DNA of 64,000 nucleotides from Streptomyces sp. NBC_00353 (GCF_036108815.1 NZ_CP107985.1:1736001-1800000); one strand, 5' to 3'. Shown: positions 16,724-25,880, counted from the first letter of the stretch. Numbers and translations: made by a program. Notes: generated by a model from the letters alone, not told the origin.

Positions 16724-18880
16724 TCAGCCGATTCCGGGGATGAGGGAGATGAGCAGGTCGATGATCTTGATGCCGATGAACGGGGCGACCAGGCCGCCGA
16801 GTCCGTAGATCCCGAGGTTGCGTCGGAGCATCTTGTCGGCGCTGGTCGGCCGGTAGCGCACGCCCTTCAGGGCCAGCGGCACCAGCGCGATGATGATCAG
16901 CGCGTTGAAGACGACTGCGGAGAGGATCGCGGACTGCGGCGAGGACAGCTGCATGATGTTCAGCTTGTCCAGGCCCGGGTAGACCACCGCGAACATCGCC
17001 GGGATGATCGCGAAGTACTTCGCGACGTCGTTGGCGATCGAGAAGGTGGTCAGCGCACCGCGGGTGATCAGCAACTGCTTGCCGATCTCGACGATTTCGA
17101 TGAGCTTGGTCGGGTTGGAGTCCAGGTCCACCATGTTCCCGGCCTCCTTGGCGGCCGAGGTGCCGGTGTTCATCGCCACGCCGACATCGGCCTGGGCGAG
17201 CGCGGGCGCGTCGTTCGTACCGTCACCGGTCATCGCGACGAGCTTGCCGCCCGCCTGCTCACGCTTGATGAGGGCCATCTTGTCCTCGGGAGTCGCCTCG
17301 GCGAGGAAGTCGTCGACCCCCGCCTCCTCGGCGATGGCCTTGGCCGTCAGCGGGTTGTCGCCCGTGATCATCACCGTCTTGATACCCATCCGGCGCAGCT
17401 CGTCGAACCGCTCCCGCATGCCCTCCTTGACGACGTCCTTGAGGTGAATGACACCCAGCACGCGAGCGCCCTTGTCGTCTTCGACCGCCACCAGCAGCGG
17501 CGTACCGCCCGCTTGGGAGATCTTGTTGGCCGTCCGGTCGGCGTCGACGGCAACCTGCCCGCCGCGCTCCGTGACCCAGGCGAGCACCGAACCGGTCGCG
17601 CCTTTACGGACCTTGCGGGTCTCGCCCTTCTCGGAGAGGTCCACCCCGCTCATGCGGGTCTGGGCGGTGAAGCCGACCCACTCCGCATGCTCCAGCTCGC
17701 CCTGGTGGCGCTCGCGAAGCCCGTACTTCTCCTTCGCCAGGACGACGACGGAGCGGCCTTCGGGCGTCTCGTCGGCGAGCGAGGAGAGCTGGGCGGCGTC
17801 GGCCAGTTCGGCCTCCGTCGTGCCCTTGACGGGTACGAACTCGGCGGCCTGGCGGTTGCCGAGCGTGATCGTGCCGGTCTTGTCGAGCAGCAGCGTGGAG
17901 ACGTCACCGGCGGCCTCGACGGCGCGTCCCGACATGGCGAGCACATTGCGCTGGACGAGGCGGTCCATGCCCGCGATACCGATCGCGGAGAGCAGCGCAC
18001 CGATCGTGGTCGGGATCAGGCAGACCAGCAGCGCGGTCAGCACGATCATCGACTGCTTGGCACCCGCGTAGATCGCGAACGGCTGCAGGGTGACGACGGC
18101 GAGCAGGAAGACGATGGTGAGGGACGCGAGCAGGATGTTCAGCGCGATCTCGTTGGGGGTCTTCTGCCGAGCAGCGCCCTCGACCAGGGCGATCATCCGG
18201 TCGATGAACGTCTCGCCGGGCTTGGTGGTGATCTTGATGACGATGCGGTCGGAGAGCACCTTCGTACCACCGGTGACCGCGCTGCGGTCGCCGCCCGACT
18301 CGCGGATGACCGGCGCCGACTCCCCCGTGATGGCGGACTCGTCGACGCTGGCGACACCCTCGACGACGTCACCGTCGCCGGGGACGATGTCGCCCGCCTC
18401 GCAGACCACCAGGTCGCCGATGCGCAGATCGGTGCCGGGCACCTGTTCCTCAGCCCTGCCGTCCTTGGACAGGCGGCGGGCGACGGTGTCGGTCTTTGCC
18501 TTGCGCAGCGTGTCGGCCTGGGCCTTGCCGCGGCCCTCGGCGACCGCCTCCGCCAGGTTGGCGAAGATCGTGGTGAGCCAGAGCCACACGGCGATCGCCC
18601 AGCCGAACCAGTCGGTCGGGTCCAGGGCGGCCAGCACGGTGGTGACCACCGAACCGACCAGCACTACGAACATCACGGGCGACTTGATCATCACACGTGG
18701 GTCGAGCTTCTTGACGGCGTCCGGGAACGACTTGAGCAGCTGCTTGGGGTCGAACAAACCCCCGCCGACGCGCCCGCTGTCGGGCTTGTGCCCGGAGGGT
18801 AGGTCCTGGTGCGGCGCACGGGTCGGAGTGATGGTGGACATGGAGCCGGGCTCCCCTTGCTTTTCTGTACGAGTGGTCAT
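16724..18880 (-). CDS. kdpB: K+-transporting ATPase subunit KdpB
   Basis: 718 residues, P-type ATPase. Visible are the phosphorylation motif DKTGTITLGN, the TGES-type actuator motif (ITGESAPV), the hinge motif GDGTNDAPALAQADVG and the expected membrane helices including IPTTIGALLSAIG. It hydrolyses ATP to drive K+ uptake through KdpA. The ATG at 18880 overlaps the kdpA stop in an ATGA arrangement, which is the reason for choosing it over an upstream open frame. Confidence 0.95.
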   Translation of the reverse strand: MTTRTEKQGEPGSMSTITPTRAPHQDLPSGHKPDSGRVGGGLFDPKQLLKSFPDAVKKLDPRVMIKSPVMFVVLVGSVVTTVLAALDPTDWFGWAIAVWLWLTTIFANLAEAVAEGRGKAQADTLRKAKTDTVARRLSKDGRAEEQVPGTDLRIGDLVVCEAGDIVPGDGDVVEGVASVDESAITGESAPVIRESGGDRSAVTGGTKVLSDRIVIKITTKPGETFIDRMIALVEGAARQKTPNEIALNILLASLTIVFLLAVVTLQPFAIYAGAKQSMIVLTALLVCLIPTTIGALLSAIGIAGMDRLVQRNVLAMSGRAVEAAGDVSTLLLDKTGTITLGNRQAAEFVPVKGTTEAELADAAQLSSLADETPEGRSVVVLAKEKYGLRERHQGELEHAEWVGFTAQTRMSGVDLSEKGETRKVRKGATGSVLAWVTERGGQVAVDADRTANKISQAGGTPLLVAVEDDKGARVLGVIHLKDVVKEGMRERFDELRRMGIKTVMITGDNPLTAKAIAEEAGVDDFLAEATPEDKMALIKREQAGGKLVAMTGDGTNDAPALAQADVGVAMNTGTSAAKEAGNMVDLDSNPTKLIEIVEIGKQLLITRGALTTFSIANDVAKYFAIIPAMFAVVYPGLDKLNIMQLSSPQSAILSAVVFNALIIIALVPLALKGVRYRPTSADKMLRRNLGIYGLGGLVAPFIGIKIIDLLISLIPGIG

Positions 18881-20541
18881 GACGCCAGCCCCTCGGCCAG
18901 CGGTCCCAGTGCCAGCGCCGGGAAGAAGGTCAGACCGGTGACGATCAGGATCGTGCCGACCAGCAGCCCGGTGAAGAGCGGCTTGTGCGTGCCGAGCGTG
19001 CCCACGGTCGCCGGGACGGGCTTCTGCTCGGCGAGCGAGCCGGCCAGCGCCAGGACGAACACCATGGGCAGGAACCGGCCCAGCAGCATCGCGAGCCCGA
19101 TGGTGGTGTTGAACCACTGCGTGTCCGCGTTCAGACCGGCGAACGCCGAACCGTTGTTGTTGGCACCCGAGGTGTAGGCGTACAGGATCTCGGAGAAACC
19201 GTGCGCACCGGAGTTGGTCATCGAGTGGACCGGGGTGGGCAGGGCCATCGCCGCGGCGGTGAAACAGAGCACCAGCGCCGGGGTGATCAGGATGTAACAG
19301 GCCGCGAGCTTGATCTCACGCGTGCCGATCTTCTTGCCCAGGTACTCGGGGGTACGACCGACCATCAGACCCGCGATGAACACCGCGATGATCGCCATGA
19401 TCAGCATGCCGTAGAGACCCGAACCGGTACCACCCGGAGCGATCTCACCGAGCTGCATGCCCAGCATCGTGATGCCACCACCGAAACCGGTGAACGAGGA
19501 GTGGAACGAGTTCACCGCACCCGTCGACGTCAGCGTGGTGGCCACCGCGAAGATCGACGAGCCGCCGACCCCGAACCGGGTCTCCTTGCCCTCCATCGCC
19601 CCGCCCGCGATGTCGAACGCCGGCCCGTGGTGGGCAAACTCGGTCCACATCATCAGCGCGGTGAAACCGAGCCAGATCACACCCATCGTCGCCAGGATCG
19701 CGTACCCCTGCTTGAGGGAACCCACCATCCGGCCGAAGGTGCGGGTCAACGCGAACGGAATGACCAGGATCAGGAAGATCTCAAGGAGGTTGGAGAGCCC
19801 GTTGGGGTTCTCGAACGGGTGGGCCGAGTTGGCGTTGAAATAACCACCACCGTTGGTACCCAGCTCCTTGATCGCCTCCTGGGAGGCGACCGCACCACCG
19901 TTCCACTGCTGCGACCCGCCCACGAACTGGCCGACCCCGTGGATACCGGCGAAGTTCTGGATCGCGCCGCACGCGACCAGCGCAATCGCGCCGACCACAG
20001 CGATCGGCAACAGGATCCGTACCGTGCCACGCACCAGGTCGGACCAGAAGTTGCCGAGCTCACCGGTACGCGAACGGGCGAAACCCCTCACCAACGCCAC
20101 CGCGACCGCGATACCCACAGCCGCCGAGACGAAGTTCTGCACCGCGAGGCCACCGGTCTGCACGACATGGCCCATGGCCTGCTCGCCGTAGTACGACTGC
20201 CAGTTGGTGTTGGCGACGAAGGAAGCCGCCGTGTTGAACGCCTGATCCGGATCGATCGAGGCGAAGCCGAGCGAGCCGGGCAGACCGCCCTGGAACCGCT
20301 GCAGCAGATAGAGGAAGACAACACTCACCGCGGAGAACGCCAGGACCCCACGCAGATAGGCGGGCCAGCGCATCTCCGTATCGGGATCGGCACCGATGGA
20401 CTTGTAGATCCACTTCTCGACGCGCAGATGCTTCTTCGAGGAATAGACGGCGGCCATGTAGTCGCCAAGGGGGCGGTACGCCAGACCCAGCGCCACCACG
20501 AGCGCGAGCAGCTGGAGCACACCAGCAAGGACGGGGCTCAT
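18877..20541 (-). CDS. kdpA: K+-transporting ATPase subunit KdpA
   Basis: 554 residues and about ten membrane helices. It has the four selectivity-filter regions of the family: TAASFVANTNWQSYYGEQ, ELGTNGGGYFNANSAHPFEN, TLTSTGAVNS and YTSGANNNGSAFAG. It forms the K+ pore. It starts 7 bases downstream of the kdpF stop. Confidence 0.96.
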   Translation of the reverse strand: MSPVLAGVLQLLALVVALGLAYRPLGDYMAAVYSSKKHLRVEKWIYKSIGADPDTEMRWPAYLRGVLAFSAVSVVFLYLLQRFQGGLPGSLGFASIDPDQAFNTAASFVANTNWQSYYGEQAMGHVVQTGGLAVQNFVSAAVGIAVAVALVRGFARSRTGELGNFWSDLVRGTVRILLPIAVVGAIALVACGAIQNFAGIHGVGQFVGGSQQWNGGAVASQEAIKELGTNGGGYFNANSAHPFENPNGLSNLLEIFLILVIPFALTRTFGRMVGSLKQGYAILATMGVIWLGFTALMMWTEFAHHGPAFDIAGGAMEGKETRFGVGGSSIFAVATTLTSTGAVNSFHSSFTGFGGGITMLGMQLGEIAPGGTGSGLYGMLIMAIIAVFIAGLMVGRTPEYLGKKIGTREIKLAACYILITPALVLCFTAAAMALPTPVHSMTNSGAHGFSEILYAYTSGANNNGSAFAGLNADTQWFNTTIGLAMLLGRFLPMVFVLALAGSLAEQKPVPATVGTLGTHKPLFTGLLVGTILIVTGLTFFPALALGPLAEGLAS

Positions 20542-20548
20542 ATCGGGC

Positions 20549-20638
20549 TCAGAACCTCTCCGGGTACAAAAGGGCGAGGACGAGATAGCCCAGCAGAGCG
20601 ACGGCCACGATCAGACCGACAACGTTCTCGACAGTCAC
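20549..20638 (-). CDS. kdpF: KdpF small subunit
   Basis: A 29-residue single-helix protein from a GTG start, reading VENVVGLIVAVALLGYLVLA and ending YPERF, the hallmark KdpF end. It stabilises the KdpABC complex in the membrane. The GTG shares bases with the stop of the preceding micro-ORF (GTGA overlap). Confidence 0.9.
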   Translation of the reverse strand: MTVENVVGLIVAVALLGYLVLALLYPERF

Positions 20639-20718
20639 AGCTTCGCCACCCCCTTGGCGACAAGAGCCACCAGCGCGAAGACCGCGATCGTGGTGACGAC
20701 GAAGGCCAAGTCGGCCAC
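20635..20718 (-). CDS. 27-residue single-helix protein upstream of kdpF
   Basis: A GTG at 20718 has a strong GAGGAG 7 bases upstream and opens a 27-residue frame. It has one hydrophobic helix (FVVTTIAVFALVALVAKG) and a basic end. Its stop TGA overlaps the kdpF GTG, so translation should be coupled. It is the first gene of the kdp operon and has the best ribosome-binding site of the first two genes. It is not KdpF, which follows it. It may be a second small Kdp partner or a leader that sets expression; its role is unknown. Confidence 0.7.
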   Translation of the reverse strand: MADLAFVVTTIAVFALVALVAKGVAKL

Positions 20719-20792
20719 CGTGTGCTCCTCAAAGAGATTCGGATTGAACGGACCTGTTGAGGAAACCCCCTCTGCGAGCGGCCACGCGCTCC

Positions 20793-20841
20793 GTTGACGG
20801 GGCCCTTACGGTCGTCGGTGCTCTCTTGACGGGCCTCTTAC
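20793..20841 (-). promoter_or_regulatory. direct repeats upstream of kdp, candidate KdpE site
   Basis: On the minus strand GTAAGAGGCCCGTCAAG (20841-20825) and GTAAGGGCCCCGTCAAC (20809-20793) agree at 14 of 17 positions and start 32 bases apart, about three helix turns. They lie 75-123 bases upstream of the first kdp gene, as activator sites for an OmpR-type regulator would. Confidence 0.55.
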
Positions 20842-20923
20842 GCAGCCGTCCCCAGACCCGGAATGTGCAGGTCCTGAGTACTTCGGACGGCGGTCTGCGG
20901 TCCACCGGCCCGTCGCTTTCCGG

Positions 20924-21172
20924 TCACCGGTCGGGCCGATCCACCCGATGCGGCTGCGCCCCTGCTACGGGGATGTTCAGCCCCCGGCGCGTGGTCCCCG
21001 GGACCACCCGGTCACCGGGCTTCAGGACCCGCCCGTGGGGCGGGTGCCAGTCGGATCCCGGGCTGTCGAGGCGTGAGGTGCCCATTGGCCAGATGGCCGC
21101 GTCGGTCTTCTTGATCACTTCGAGCCGCCGCGCGTGGGCAGCGAGGTGCGAACCTTGACGACTCTCTGCCAT
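20924..21172 (-). CDS. hypothetical 82-residue protein, doubtful
   Basis: An ATG at 21172 opens a frame of basic, proline-rich residues (HLAAHARRLEVIKKTDAAIW, LKPGDRVVPGTTRRG). Composition is plausible but no family is recognised and no clear ribosome-binding site is present. It lies between the membrane protein gene and the kdp promoter, in the same direction, so it could instead be part of a long kdp leader. Confidence 0.3.
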   Translation of the reverse strand: MAESRQGSHLAAHARRLEVIKKTDAAIWPMGTSRLDSPGSDWHPPHGRVLKPGDRVVPGTTRRGLNIPVAGAQPHRVDRPDR

Positions 21173-21213
21173 GGTCGGGACACAGGGCCTCTGACGCGGA
21201 GGCTCGCGGATGC

Positions 21214-22767
21214 TCAGTCGCGGAACTCGGCCAGGCGTGGGCGCAGACTCAGCACGGTCAGCGCTGCGGCCGCCATCAGGGCGCCGCCGGCCGCCGGAAG
21301 GAGCCCTGCGACCGCGCCCCGCCCCTCGCGCACGGACGTGGCGAAGTGGGTCCGGTTGATCTCGGTGACCTCGTCGAGGGCGTCCATCCATGCGCCGAAG
21401 TGGGCGTTGGACTTGTTCTTGTCCCAGCTGATGCAGAACGCGACGGCCTCCCGCTCCTTGCCCTCGGCGACCAGACGGCGGATGGTGCGGTCGTCGCGCT
21501 GGTAGACGGCGTACGTCTCGACGGTCCGCTCGGCTGCGGCGCGCTCGCGAGGGAAGGTGATGTTGTCGAGTTCGCGCCGAAATTCGCCCGTGAAGCGCAG
21601 GTCGGTGGGGTCGGTGCGGTAGGCGGACCAAGTGTCCTCCAGGCCCGCGTCGTAGGTGTCGATGGTCGCGCCCTCGATTCCGTACAGTTGCTGCGACTTG
21701 TCGAGGAACGCCTGCACATAGCTGGTCCGCTCCTGCTTGACCAGGAGGTAGCGGCTTTCGTCGGCGTTCGCGTCGTAGGCGACGGCGCGGGCCCGGGACA
21801 GCGCGACGACGGAGTCGAACGCGTCGCGCCGGGCGCCGCGCAGATGCTCGGAGGACGCAGCGATTGCCTGACCGCCGACAGCGAGAGCGATGCAGGCGCA
21901 GAGCGTGGCAGCCACCAGCCCCGGATTGAGGATGCGGTGGAAGCCCCGTGCGAGATACCACTGCAGCACCGCGAGAAGGGCGAGAAGCAGCAGGGCGAGC
22001 ACGACCGCGGTGATCAGTTCGGCACTGAGGCGGGAGCGTGCGGCGTCGTACTCGGCTTCGTACGCGTCGTCGTTGGCGGCGATCAACGCCTGTGACTCGG
22101 GCCAGATTTCGGCGGACAGCAGAGCGGTTGCCGAGCGGTAGTCGTCCACTGCTGCAGCCTTGCCGCCCTTGCGGCCGTCGTTCTCCAGGGCGCGGCCGAT
22201 CAGCTCCTGATAGCGGGCGAAGTTCTCGGTGAGCGCCTCGACGGTGTGCTCGGCCCGCGCGTCGCCCTCTGCGGCGACGGCGAGGGTACGCAGTTCGCGG
22301 CTGACGGTGCGGCGTGCGGCGTAGAAGCCGACGGCCTTGCCGTACGGGACGTCCATCCGGTCCGCACCCGCATCACCGCTGGACAGCAAGATGTTGGCAG
22401 CCTGCGCGTCCATGTCGTTCAGGGCCAGATCGAGACCGGCGGCGCTGGTGGTTCGCGGAGCGTCGCGTCCTGTCACGGTGTCCCAGGTCGCGGAGACGGC
22501 CGGCCCTGCCGGCAGCAGAAGCAGCGCCAGCGCAGCAGTGAGCAGCAGGATCGCGGCGCGGATGAGACGCAGCCTGGCCGGAAGTGTCGCCCAATGCCGC
22601 CGCAGCCGCTTCTTCAGAGCATCGGTGCGTGGGCGACCTGGACGCTGCCCCTCTCGTGGCTGCGAGCCGGGACGCCCCGCTGGTGGTACGGCCGTCGCAT
22701 GGTGTGTTCCGGCTTCGGCCCGGGCCTCCGCCTCCGGACTGTGCCCCGTACCAGCGGTGATGGTCAC
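21214..22767 (-). CDS. membrane protein with two extracytoplasmic helical domains
   Basis: 517 residues from a GTG with GGAGGG just upstream. A basic, proline-rich cytoplasmic N-terminus (about 65 residues) leads to helix 1, an outside helical domain (about 90-255), helices 2 and 3 (ELITAVVLALLLLALLAVLQ; AATLCACIALAVGGQAIAAS), a second outside helical domain (about 310-475) and helix 4. The outside parts look like the four-helix sensing domains of chemoreceptors or kinases, but no kinase, HAMP or other output domain follows. It sits between kdp and the lone kdpB. Function unknown; a sensory or complex-forming role is inference. Confidence 0.75.
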   Translation of the reverse strand: MTITAGTGHSPEAEARAEAGTHHATAVPPAGRPGSQPREGQRPGRPRTDALKKRLRRHWATLPARLRLIRAAILLLTAALALLLLPAGPAVSATWDTVTGRDAPRTTSAAGLDLALNDMDAQAANILLSSGDAGADRMDVPYGKAVGFYAARRTVSRELRTLAVAAEGDARAEHTVEALTENFARYQELIGRALENDGRKGGKAAAVDDYRSATALLSAEIWPESQALIAANDDAYEAEYDAARSRLSAELITAVVLALLLLALLAVLQWYLARGFHRILNPGLVAATLCACIALAVGGQAIAASSEHLRGARRDAFDSVVALSRARAVAYDANADESRYLLVKQERTSYVQAFLDKSQQLYGIEGATIDTYDAGLEDTWSAYRTDPTDLRFTGEFRRELDNITFPRERAAAERTVETYAVYQRDDRTIRRLVAEGKEREAVAFCISWDKNKSNAHFGAWMDALDEVTEINRTHFATSVREGRGAVAGLLPAAGGALMAAAALTVLSLRPRLAEFRD

Positions 22768-23155
22768 GCGCCCTCCAGGCTCACACCACGGGCGGTTGTC
22801 CGCCCTTCGTGCCGATCAGCCTCAACCCGGCTCGGACGCGAATTGGCCTCCCTTGACTCCGCCCTGATGCTCCGTCAGCGCATCTTGACACGGGCCTGAC
22901 GCCAGATGCCGACGGCTGTCAGAGGGCCGTAAATACCCCCGGAACAGTGCGGATAAGGAAGGTGCCGGCGACTAGATTCCCTTACTGCCGCTCGAGACAG
23001 CGGACGTCAGTGGCATGACACGCACTCGGCGACGAGTATGCGGCTTCCCCGCGCCGCGTCCGCAGTTCGCCTGGTCGACGCCCGGGTGCCCCCTGGCGTC
23101 GACCAGGACCATGCGCCTGCCACTCCCTGCAGACCCCATCAGAAGGTCCTTTGTG
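22768..23155. other. divergent promoter region
   Basis: The 388 bases between the membrane protein (minus) and the second kdpB (plus) hold no gene. A TTGACA occurs at 22884-22889 and a TAGATT at 22973-22978, too far apart to be one promoter. The A/T-richer stretch 22925-22980 is the likeliest promoter zone for kdpB. Confidence 0.35.
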
Positions 23156-25306
23156 ATGCTCCCCGCCGCCCCCCAGCAGGCTCCGACAGCACATACACCC
23201 GGCGGGAGTCCTCCGGACCGGCCGCATCGGCGGCGCTCCCAGCAGGGCGGGTTCTTCGATCCCGTACAGCTGGTGAAGTCCTTCCCCGAAGCACTGCGCA
23301 AGTTGCACCCTCGGGCCCTGGTGAAGAACCCCGTGCTGTTCGTCGTCGCCGCCGGATCGGTGCTCACCACGCTCTCCGCGCTCATCCACCCGTCCGTCTT
23401 CACCTGGGTGATCAGCATCTGGCTATGGCTGACGGTGATCTTCGCGAACCTCGCGGAGGCGGTCGCAGAGGGCCGCGGCAAGGCGCAGGCCGAGTCGCTG
23501 CGCAGGGCACGCATGGACACCGTCGCCCAGCGGCTGCGCCACTGGCGGTACGGGACGGACCTGGCCCGTGCCGAGACCGAGACCGTCGCCGCCACCGACC
23601 TCCGGCTCTTCGACTTCGTCCTCGTCGAGGCGGGCGAGCTGATCCCCGCCGACGGCGATGTGGTCGACGGCATCGCGGCGGTCGACGAGTCCGCCGTCAC
23701 CGGTGAATCCGCCCCCGTCATACGCGAGTCGGGCGGCGACCGCTCCGGCGTCACGGGCGGTACGACGGTGCTCTCCGACCGGCTCGTCGTACGCGTCACT
23801 TCCCGTCCCGGACACTCCTTCATGGACCGGATGATCGCCTTGGTCGAGGGCGCACGCAGGCAGAAGACCCCCAACGAGATCGCGCTCAACATCCTGCTCG
23901 CCGCGCTGACCATCGTCTTCGTCCTGGTCGTCGTCACGCTCCAGCCGATGGCCGCCTTCGCGCACGCCGCACAGTCCACGACCGTGTTGGTCGCGCTGCT
24001 CGTGACGCTCATCCCCACGACGATCGGTGCGCTGCTCTCCGCCATCGGCATCGCCGGCATGGATCGCCTGGTGCAACGCAACGTCCTGGCGATGTCCGGC
24101 AGAGCGGTCGAAGCGGCCGGAGACGTCAACACCCTGCTCCTCGACAAGACCGGCACCATCACCCTCGGCAACCGCGAGGCCATCGGCTTCGTCCCGCTGC
24201 CCGGTGTCGATGAACTGATGCTCGCGGACGCGGCCCAGCTCTCCTCCCTCTCCGACGAGACGCCGGAGGGCCGGTCCGTCGTCGTCCTGGCGAAGCAGCG
24301 GTACGGACTGCGGGCCCCGGCCGAAGGGGAGCTTGCCCACGCACAGTTCGTGGAGTTCAGCGCCCAGACCCGGATGAGTGGCATCGATATGCACTGGGAC
24401 AACGGGGCCACCTGTCACATCCGCAAGGGCGCCGCGGCGCAGGTGATGAACTGGGTGGAAATCCGTGGTGGGACCGTTCCGTCCCAGGCGGTCCTGTGGT
24501 CCGACTCGATCGCCTCGAGCGGTGCTACGCCGTTGCTGGTCGCCGTCGACGACTGGGACGGACCGAGAGTGCTCGGCATCATCCACCTCAAGGATGTCGT
24601 CAAGGACGGCATCCGGGAACGCTTCGCGGAGCTGCGCCGCATGGGTATCCGCACGGTGATGATCACCGGCGACAATCCTCTGACCGCCAAGGCGATCGCC
24701 CAAGAGGCCGGCGTCGACGATTTTCTCGCCGATGCCACCCCCGAGGACAAACTCGCCCTGATCAAGCGCGAGCAGGAGGGTGGCAAGCTCGTCGCGATGA
24801 CCGGTGACGGTACCAACGACGCGCCCGCGCTGGCTCAGGCGGACGTCGGCGTGGCGATGAACACCGGTACCTCGGCCGCCAAGGAGGCCGGGAACATGGT
24901 GGACCTGGACTCCAACCCGACCAAGCTCATCGAGATCGTCCAGATCGGCAAGCAACTCCTCATCACCCGGGGCGCGTTGACGACGTTCTCGATCACCAAT
25001 GACGTCGCCAAGTACTTCGCGATCATCCCGGCCATGTTCACCGGCGCCTATCCCGGGCTGGAAGCCCTCAACCTCATGGGACTGCACAGTCCTACCTCCG
25101 CGATCACCTCGGCGATCATCTTCAACGCTCTGATCATCGTGGCGTTGATTCCGCTCGCCCTGCGCGGCGTGCGCTACACCCCGGCGTCGGCGCACGCCCT
25201 CCTGCGCCGCAACCTCGCGGTGTACGGCCTGGGCGGGCTGGTGCTCCCGTTCATCGGCATCAAGCTGATCGACCTGCTGATCTCCACGATCCCCGGGCTC
25301 GGCTGA
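23156..25306 (+). CDS. kdpB: second KdpB-type P-type ATPase, without KdpA or KdpC
   Basis: 716 residues, collinear with the operon KdpB over the whole length, including DKTGTITLGN, TGESAPVIRESGGDR, GDGTNDAPALAQADVG and IPTTIGALLSAIG. Differences concentrate in the N-terminus, the actuator loop and the nucleotide-binding domain (MSGIDMHWDNGATCHIRKG). ATG 23156 is chosen by family length; upstream frame to 23015 is low-quality. No kdpA or kdpC lies nearby, so it either joins KdpA/KdpC from the operon as an alternative subunit or works otherwise. It is in the opposite direction to the operon. Confidence 0.88.
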   Translation: MLPAAPQQAPTAHTPGGSPPDRPHRRRSQQGGFFDPVQLVKSFPEALRKLHPRALVKNPVLFVVAAGSVLTTLSALIHPSVFTWVISIWLWLTVIFANLAEAVAEGRGKAQAESLRRARMDTVAQRLRHWRYGTDLARAETETVAATDLRLFDFVLVEAGELIPADGDVVDGIAAVDESAVTGESAPVIRESGGDRSGVTGGTTVLSDRLVVRVTSRPGHSFMDRMIALVEGARRQKTPNEIALNILLAALTIVFVLVVVTLQPMAAFAHAAQSTTVLVALLVTLIPTTIGALLSAIGIAGMDRLVQRNVLAMSGRAVEAAGDVNTLLLDKTGTITLGNREAIGFVPLPGVDELMLADAAQLSSLSDETPEGRSVVVLAKQRYGLRAPAEGELAHAQFVEFSAQTRMSGIDMHWDNGATCHIRKGAAAQVMNWVEIRGGTVPSQAVLWSDSIASSGATPLLVAVDDWDGPRVLGIIHLKDVVKDGIRERFAELRRMGIRTVMITGDNPLTAKAIAQEAGVDDFLADATPEDKLALIKREQEGGKLVAMTGDGTNDAPALAQADVGVAMNTGTSAAKEAGNMVDLDSNPTKLIEIVQIGKQLLITRGALTTFSITNDVAKYFAIIPAMFTGAYPGLEALNLMGLHSPTSAITSAIIFNALIIVALIPLALRGVRYTPASAHALLRRNLAVYGLGGLVLPFIGIKLIDLLISTIPGLG

Positions 25307-25466
25307 CCCGCATCAGAGGGGTGTCAGGAACAGCCGGGAAGTCTTGAGCCGTTGTCCGCGAGCCGGTTGGATGGTGAGCGTGAACAGCGAGTGGCTCCTT
25401 CTCGACCGGCCGCCTCATCAGGCGTCGCCTGGTCGTGTGCCCCGCTGTTCGGACACGCCGGTTTCC

Positions 25467-25495
25467 CTCCCCTACGCCTTCGGGGCGTAGGGGAG
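25467..25495. terminator. strong 12-bp hairpin after the second kdpB
   Basis: CTCCCCTACGCC and GGCGTAGGGGAG pair perfectly around a TTCGG loop, 160 bases after the kdpB stop. A UUCG-type loop on a GC-rich 12-bp stem is a typical intrinsic terminator and would work for either strand. Confidence 0.65.
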
Positions 25496-25625
25496 CACCT
25501 GACGCGTAGTCCGTAACCCCGGGGTGCCGTGACCTGGTCCGGTGCCCCTTTGTCGTATCCGTACACGCCCGGCCCCTCCGCAAGCGCGGCGGGCGGCGAA
25601 GCGTGCCCAGATCCATGGATGGACC

Positions 25626-25880
25626 ATGTCCGACTCGAATCTTTCCTCCCGCACCGTCCTCGTTACCGGGGCCACCTCCGGCATCGGCTACGAGACGGCA
25701 CGGCTGCTCGCCGAGCGCGGCGCCACCGTCCTCGTACACGGCCGCACGGCCGAAGAGGCGCAGGCAGCGACCGACAAGCTCACCTCCGCGGCCGGAGTCC
25801 CCGCCGAGCAACTGTGCCCCTTCGGAGCGGGCTTCTCCCGCCTCGAAGAGGTCGAACGGCTCGCCCACCGAGTCGTCGTC
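25626..25880 (+). pseudogene. short-chain dehydrogenase, N-terminal fragment
   Basis: The frame from ATG 25626 starts like an SDR: TVLVTGATSGIGYETARLLA (the TGxxxGIG cofactor motif) and ATVLVHGRTAEEAQAA. After about 85 residues it stops resembling the family and is joined directly to a piece of a different gene at about 25880. The catalytic YxxxK region is absent. Confidence 0.7.

Noticed and set aside
18985..20760. 591-codon plus-strand frame across kdpA
   Set aside because: Histidine/glutamine/arginine-rich shadow; kdpA on the other strand is unmistakable.
20719..21172. possible c-di-AMP (ydaO-type) riboswitch before kdp
   Set aside because: Some bacteria have it before K+ genes, but I could not find the conserved elements of that class on the minus strand here; a covariance-model search would settle it.
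22972..24411. 479-codon minus-strand frame opposite the second kdpB
   Set aside because: Serine/threonine/arginine-rich shadow of the P-type ATPase frame with no motif of its own.
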